From contig JBITNC010000001.1 in the NCBI GenBank assembly GCA_050084985.1, forward strand, positions 22,134,001 through 22,198,000: DNA of 64,000 bases, read 5' to 3'. Below the pieces are notes generated by a model. That model was not told where the DNA came from and ran no database searches. It saw nothing but the letters and a program-made list of their open reading frames with translations. A program made the translations under genes and the position numbers. Numbering within the stretch: position 1 is the first letter of the stretch; each line of letters opens with the position of its first letter. Positions 58,260 to 64,000 of the stretch are shown one piece after another. The stretch comes from Nageia nagi. Its lineage: Eukaryota; Pinophyta.

Positions 58260-59700
58260 TGTTCCATTTTAGTTTTTTACAAAATGTGCTACTTGGGTGT
58301 GTAGATGTGTCTATTTGGTGGTTGTAAATCTAAATGTGTCTACTTGATGCTTGTAGAGCATATTTGAATCTTATTAAGCTCCTTCAAGATAGGTTGCATG
58401 ACCAAGAAGATGAGCAAAGGCATCGATATAGTAGGTATTGTTCCATATTTTGCATTACATGTAATTTTTCATATAATATTTTATACATGTATTTTTATAC
58501 AGGTATCTTGTAATCATTACAGATAATGAAATTATATTTTGCATCATGCATCTTATTAAACATTTCCTAGGTTTTGCATCCTACATATGCTTAAAATTTC
58601 ATAATTCTTATCATATGGTGGTCTTGGATCATTTCATATCATATGTTTGAAGCATCTAGGTTGGTTGTGTGGTAATATTATGAACAATTTTGAAGCATAA
58701 CAATGATAAATATATTGAGAGCTTCTAAATGTATCTAGCCTTGACTTATCTAATTCATGATGTTTTAAATAGGTTATCTTGGGGGGAAGATATCTTATTG
58801 TACTTATTATGGAGCTAAGACAACATAGCATTTAAATTTTTGGCTTGAACATTTGCTAAGTATTACAAGCATATTTTTACCAACTTACCATTTTTGGATT
58901 GGTTTTTGACACTTTTGTAAAGTATAATGTTTCATCAAGTACCCATTTTTATACCTAACAATTGCATCTTTTTAAAAGCCTCTATAATATTTTATTTTGT
59001 GCATACATAACAATCATAGGATTAATCATTATACATGAATTGTTAACCTACTTGGCCACATAGGCTATCTTGAGGGAGTTTGAGCATCACTACCAAAATA
59101 CCCATAAACCTTGAATTGGGTGTATGCATGTGTGTACTTGGTGCTTGTAAATAGAATGTTATGGATCATGCATGCTATCTTGAGAATCACCTACCAAATA
59201 TGGTATAAATAATTTTTCTTCATCTATGTCTATATCTACAGGGAAAAATCATTTCATGTCATATGGTATAGTTGTAATTACCTCATCTCACCTCTCCTCT
59301 ACCCCATGCATATGCTTGTATCACTTATCATTTGTGGGCTCTTTCATTTCCTAGCTTGCATGATAATATTTTTAAAACATAAATTATGATATGAGATGAA
59401 ATGATTTAAATACACCATATGATCCAAAAATTGGATTGGATAAAGAAACCAACTATTCAACCCATTAATTGTTTTGAAGAAGGAAAAAAATTATTTAACG
59501 TAAAAAAATTATAAGTTTCAAAAACTAGTCCAAATATGGTAAGTTAGAATCCTTGTTGTACCCATGAAACTGTGTCTGCATCATGCATCTTCCATATTTT
59601 TCATACATGTTTATCAAGTTTTATGTTCCATTTTAAATTTTGAAAAAATGCTTCTTTGGTGTGGAAGTGTCTACGTGGTGCTTGAAAATTGAATGCTGTG
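58260..59700. repeat. Dispersed inverted relatives of the 31.6-33.0 kb repeats
   Basis: Read on the minus strand, 59041-59190 gives CTCAAGATAGC, CATAACATTCTATTTACAAG, CACCAAGTACACACATGC, CCCAATTCAAGGTTTATGGG and GTAGTGATGCTCAAA, the same order as the 111-bp units at 31.6-32.3 kb. Weaker copies lie near 58,280-58,420 and 59,640-59,700. Phrases such as CCATGAAACTGTGTCTGCATC (59,563) recall the ~280-bp repeat. Confidence 0.65.
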
Positions 59701-59764
59701 GTAGCAATACTATAGAGAATATTTGAATTATTTGAGTAATAATTAGAATTTTAGAGCATATTTG

Positions 59765-60065
59765 AATAATTTCATATTATATAGTGTACTTAGATCATTT
59801 CATATAATATGGCATAGTTGCATCATTTCAAATCGTATGTTGCACTTAGATGAATTTCATGACATATGTTTGTTACATATCATATGGTATAATTGCATTA
59901 TTTTAAACCAATATGGTATACTTGTATCATTTCATATATCATATCATGCACTTGGATCATTTCATATCATATGGTATAGTAGCATCATTTCATAGCAATA
60001 TGATGTAATTAGATTATTTTTATATCATATGGTGCATTTATCATAAACATGAATTTATCTTTCAT
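59765..60065. repeat. Degenerate ~30-bp repeat (ATCATTTCATATCATATGGTATA)
   Basis: About eight to ten imperfect copies of a TGCATCATTTCATATCATATGGTA phrase separated by TAGTTGCA or CTTAGATC. No coding or regulatory meaning is visible. Confidence 0.65.
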
Positions 60066-60460
60066 CATTTTCATATATATATGGTGATTGGTAAACTCCA
60101 TTGGACCATCATTTGAAAGCCCATGGACAACATCATAATTGGGCTTACTAGGATTAGGCTCAAGTGCCTCGGGTAACCGAAGATAATGTAGCTTGAAAGC
60201 ATTCTTCCACACTATGCTACTTTTTGTCAAAAATGTGAATATTATGTGGTGGTTATACCAATATGGGTTGAGTGGTAGTTTAATCCACTCTCATTAGTTA
60301 ACAAAGAGGGTATTTATAATCACCTTTTTTTACATTAAGTGGCAATTTTGGGTACTATATTATACCGATAGTTATAACTATTATTGTAGATAGTGGAATT
60401 TTGGTGGTGGATTCATAGATGGGTAGATAACCATTAGAAAATATATTAGGAAGCTATTTT

Positions 60461-60494
60461 AAACCACCGCCAATAGCCCTTTTTATTATAGTGT
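60461..60494. mobile_element. CACTA-like terminus (first)
   Basis: The inverse strand reads CACTATAATAAAAAGGGCTA then TTGGCGGTGGTTTAAAATAG, with the look of a CACTA terminus and subterminal repeats. No partner end with a 3-bp duplication was found. Confidence 0.3.
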
Positions 60495-60699
60495 TGTATT
60501 GGATTTCATTATAAAAGAATTCTAAGTCCAATTGATGTTGTTATGAGGAAATGCTAAGTTTGCATCCAAAAATTATATTGTTCTCACACTTGTAATGTTC
60601 CTGCCCCTAATTATCATTAAAACTTCTTATGAAGTTATTTTTTTAAGGTATATTTTTCAAGGTGGTGTTAAATTTCCCTCTTAGGTTCTATTAGGGTAG

Positions 60700-60760
60700 T
60701 CTAAAACTACCATAAAAAACATTGTAAATAAACTACCCTAAATGCTTTTTTGGTGTAGTG
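60700..60760. mobile_element. CACTA-like terminus (second)
   Basis: The inverse strand reads CACTACACCAAAAAAGCATT then TAGGGTAGTTTATTTACAAT, and a GGTAGTTTTAGACTACCCT palindrome follows. This is a typical CACTA end. The left partner was not found in the window. Confidence 0.4.
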
Positions 60761-63700
60761 AGGATCCTAATACAAACACCCTCCACTTACTTGTTGAAAA
60801 CATGATTGTAACTGTAGAGGATATTTACTAGATTATGTGAATTATCATTGATAGGAAGCATATTTCTTGAATCTAATATGATTAGGCATAAAGTAAAAGA
60901 GTCTTGTTTAGTGGTCAATGTATTTGAATCAATACCATGTGTTTACCCAAAAACTAACCTTGTAAGCATGAAAAAAAAAAATGTTAAAATGAATAAATTT
61001 TTTTATTGATCTTTGGTTTAAACCTCAATTTTGATTACAAGTTTGCCTCTCAAGGAGGGCTTAAGTACAATAAATGATATGGGCCTCTTGGAGGACTTAT
61101 TTTCCATTTTCTACAAGCTCCAAGTGATGTTTATGAAACCTATCGAAGAAGGAGAATAATGTTGATTATTTCCTCCTTGTTGATTCCTTGGCTCTTCTTT
61201 GCTCAAATAAGTTGTTGTTCCTATAAATCTTGCATATAAATAAACCAAAAACACATTAAATCATACATTCTCATGCTACAAAATCAAAGCAAGTAAACAT
61301 GAATAATTATATATGTAAATAACTCAATAAATGCAATATACTCAAAACATTGGATGTAGTCTAACAACATAAGCTTTCATTCAATCTTCTATTTTGGTCC
61401 CCTTTTTTCTCCTAAGAGGAGGTTTGATTTATAGTTTTTTTTAGGTGGCTAAGGTTTCTATTTTGGAGGTAAGAACTAGATAAAAAATCTAATCTAGCAT
61501 TGTCATAGGTTCTATCCATGTAGGGAAGGCAAAGGATCAAGGATGACTCATCCTTGATCCATTGGTATGTTTCCTTGGGCACCCTAATTTTTTCATTTTT
61601 TCTTTAACTTTTTAGGTTGCAGGATCATTGGTGATTTCACATTAGATGCTAGCAATTGGAATGGGTTGTCGATGATTGTACTAGGTTGCCAGTGATTAGC
61701 AAGTTTTAGAAAACTTTATTATCCCCTTAAATTTTAATCCCCTTCTTTCATTTATTGAAAGAGGGGTCATTTTTAGGTGTCTACATTTTTCTCCTTTTTT
61801 AAAATACTGAACATTTTATAGGTGGGGATTATTTCAAAAAACTAAGCCTATCTGAGAGGTGGTGCAATCAAGTCTCACACTTATGTTCTTGACCTTAGGT
61901 CAAGGCTTTGAATTAACTTATCCTCTACGAATAAGCTAAATTTGAGTGAGTGGATTATGACTAAATCCATTTTTTGTTATTTTATGTTTGACATGTTTTG
62001 AAAGTAATCAAAATTATATTGTAAGGTCTAACTTAGAAAATTATCACTATACTGTTGTGTTGTGTTGGCAAGATACAAATGGAGTCTTATTTGTTAGGCA
62101 TATTCTATAGCTAGCATGTGATAAAGAAACTCCCTTATGAATACAAAAACTTTGATCATTCTAGTTTTTTCCTAGTAGGTAGGTTACTTGATGATCTTGT
62201 GCAAAAGTTCATCCAACAATTTTAATCATATCCAAACCCATCCTTCTTTTCTTTGTTAAAAGAATGATCATTTTTCAAACTCAAAGTTACTCAAGAGTTT
62301 TAGTTTTTCCAAAACACTTGGATTTGGATCAAGTTAACAAGCAAAAAACTTATTTTGATTTTCCCTTTGACATATTTTTTTATTTTTTAGGAATTTATAA
62401 ATATATTACTTTTTAGAATTTTAATTGTTACGTTATTTTTTGGTATGTTTTTTATGATATTTTTGATGTGAGCAATTTTTTGAGTGCAAGTGTTTCATTC
62501 AAGTTTAGAAATATAGCTTAAGTTTTTATGTAAATCTTTGCCCTTATTCAATTTGTAGTTTGTTGTTCAAAAATATATATACAAAGCTTTATAGATAGCT
62601 TTAACTATTCTATTTTATTTCAAAATTTCTCATTAATATTTACAATTAATCGTAATCCTAATCAGTCCTAAAGAACTTTTTGAAATTCCTCGAAACAACT
62701 CCAAATTTTTATATTTTTAAGGTTTTTTCAATTTTAATAGAAAATATTAATAAGTGCATGGGAGGAAACTCAAGTACTTCTCTTGTCAAAATACCTACAT
62801 AAATTTATGCTAGGAAAAATATTTTCTACCTATTTGTTTTAAAGGATCCAATCATTGGCGATCCTTATGGATCGCTGGTGCCCAACCAAATTTTTTTGGC
62901 ATTCAACTATGTGGATAGATAAAAAGAGAAAGGTCTTGATGTTATTTTCTAAATTTTTTTGTGCCATATCATATCACTATTTCCCCCTACTTCACAAGAT
63001 GAGAGTTTCACCCCATATTTTCCCTTTTCACTATGTATTAGAGCTAGAATGCCACCACGAGAACTTTCAACACCATGCAAGAGGACAATGAGGGAGGAGG
63101 TAGGTTTTAAAACCCTCTTTTAAGTTTTTTTCTTAATTTGTTAAATTTAACTATTAAAAGATAAAATAGGAATCGTACAAAAGTTTAGAATATTTTTTAG
63201 ACCATTTGGTTTCCTAATTTTTGTTATTTTTATTAGATTTTAATTTTTTTTTGAATCCTCAACTGCAATCATTGACCAAGGTTGATGGTTTAGAAAAATA
63301 CTAATGATCAGCCATGATTGCTAGAAATTATGCAAATATTGACCTCAAACATTAACAATCATACTTAGGTTAATTTTTTTAAGATAACTTTTTTCACATG
63401 ACTATCTTAGGTTTTGGAGATTTTCGAGCCACATGGATGATATCCTAGGATCTTATTTAGAGGGTCGAGATCTACTGATGGCTAAGGATCACACTTTCTT
63501 ATGTAGTGTGGGTTTTAGAGTTTGCTCTATATGGATCGTATTCACTAAGACTACCCTTTATTGGTAGATTTGTTGGAGAGATGGGACTCTTTGATCGGTA
63601 CCTTCCATCTTCCTATAAGGGAGATGACTATCACAGTTGCAAAAATCCATCATCTATAGCATCTATCAATTTAAGGACAATGGATTCAACATGCTATGGA

Positions 63701-63995
63701 TTGGGATTTAATGCATCCTAATATCATTACCATTTATAGAGCAGATGTAGCTAATAGAGTTTTGGGGGATATGTTCTCAGGTTACTTTCATACTTTAGGT
63801 ACTGGAAGAATGACCAACAGAGACTTCTATGAGATTCTTACTTGATGAGCCTTATCCAATGTTATGCACTTTCATACATGGGTAGTGGTTAATTTCCCTA
63901 GTTATTACTGTATGTGGTGGCTAATATGCTTCAGTACAGTACTATTTATGCTTGGGCTCTTACTCTCCTAGCATAGATTTATAGGGAACTTTTCT
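60761..63995. other. No gene identified; short coding-like fragments
   Basis: A 27-bp palindrome lies at 61534-61560. A minus-strand LTR-like start TGTAGACACCTAAAAATGAC is at about 61,770-61,789, but no far end could be fixed. Plus-strand coding-like phrases occur at 63,050-63,100 (MPPRELSTPCKRTMREE followed by a GTAGGT splice-donor-like site) and 63,690-63,845 (HPNIITIYRADVANRVLGDM, then GRMTNRDFYEILT). I do not recognise either. Confidence 0.4.
61534..61560. repeat. Perfect 13-bp palindrome with 1-nt centre
   Basis: GGATCAAGGATGA, C, TCATCCTTGATCC: a perfect inverted repeat. It could form a tight cruciform or be the fold-back of a small insertion. No function is evident. Confidence 0.7.
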
Positions 63996-64000
63996 TCTAT

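Noticed and set aside
60210-60494. A 285-bp CACTA MITE between CACTATG (60210) and TTATAGTG (60494)
   Set aside because: The 3-bp flanks do not match (CCA versus TTG) and similarity between the ends does not extend past CACTAT.
61354-61789. A minus-strand solo LTR with TGTAGACACC start at 61789
   Set aside because: The right border looks like an LTR end, but the best left border (TGTAGTC at 61354) lacks a matching 5-bp duplication and the length is shorter than its relatives.

Overview
This window looks like intergenic DNA of a seed plant with a large, transposon-filled genome. It is AT-rich, shows one recognisable cellular gene in 64 kb, and is otherwise layered with decayed Ty3/gypsy elements, solo LTRs, CACTA elements, a LINE fragment and degenerate tandem arrays. 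A conifer or other gymnosperm is my inference from the low gene density and the age of the elements; nothing in the sequence proves it. I see no rRNA, tRNA, CRISPR or bacterial-type operon.

Region by region: (1) 0.67-1.80 kb is a complete non-autonomous CACTA element with TSD AGG. (2) 1.87-2.54 kb is a reverse-oriented copy of an LTR family that recurs at 4.77-7.51 kb and 44.65-46.63 kb. (3) 4.55-8.75 kb holds a plant 2-oxoglutarate/Fe(II) dioxygenase gene with a recognisable core promoter and four exons. It is broken in exon 1 by a 2,744-bp solo LTR flanked by AAGAG duplications, and further by three apparent one-base deletions. (4) 10.9-12.8 kb has a LINE reverse-transcriptase scrap and a 210-bp tandem array split by another solo LTR. 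(5) 13-19.9 kb holds an unidentified, heavily decayed minus-strand reading frame, itself split by a 609-bp solo LTR. (6) 19.9-26.8 kb is a plus-strand gypsy element with the dual RNase H layout known from the Tat lineage. (7) 29.2-30.5 kb is a minus-strand gypsy RT/RNase H scrap. (8) 31.6-33.4 kb has 111-bp, ~280-bp and 24-bp tandem repeats. (9) 33.83-39.82 kb is a minus-strand gypsy element with both LTRs, PBS, PPT and a near-perfect TSD. (10) 40.1-43.1 kb has two oppositely oriented telomere-like arrays around a decayed CACTA (TNP2-type) transposase. (11) 48.11-56.58 kb is a second Tat-like gypsy element, complete in structure (TSD CTATG) but with broken genes. (12) 56.6-60.8 kb has CACTA-like termini, an unidentified coding remnant and more repeats. 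(13) The last 3 kb hold little that I can name.

The genes do not work together as a system. The window is a record of nested insertions: solo LTRs sit inside a cellular gene, a tandem array and an older decayed element, and a full gypsy element sits inside a GACTCT-type repeat field. The most informative observation is the dioxygenase gene. Its first exon reads in frame across the two sides of the solo LTR once one copy of the target duplication is discounted, which gives the true start codon, the promoter and the mode of inactivation. I found no convincing previously undescribed multi-gene system.
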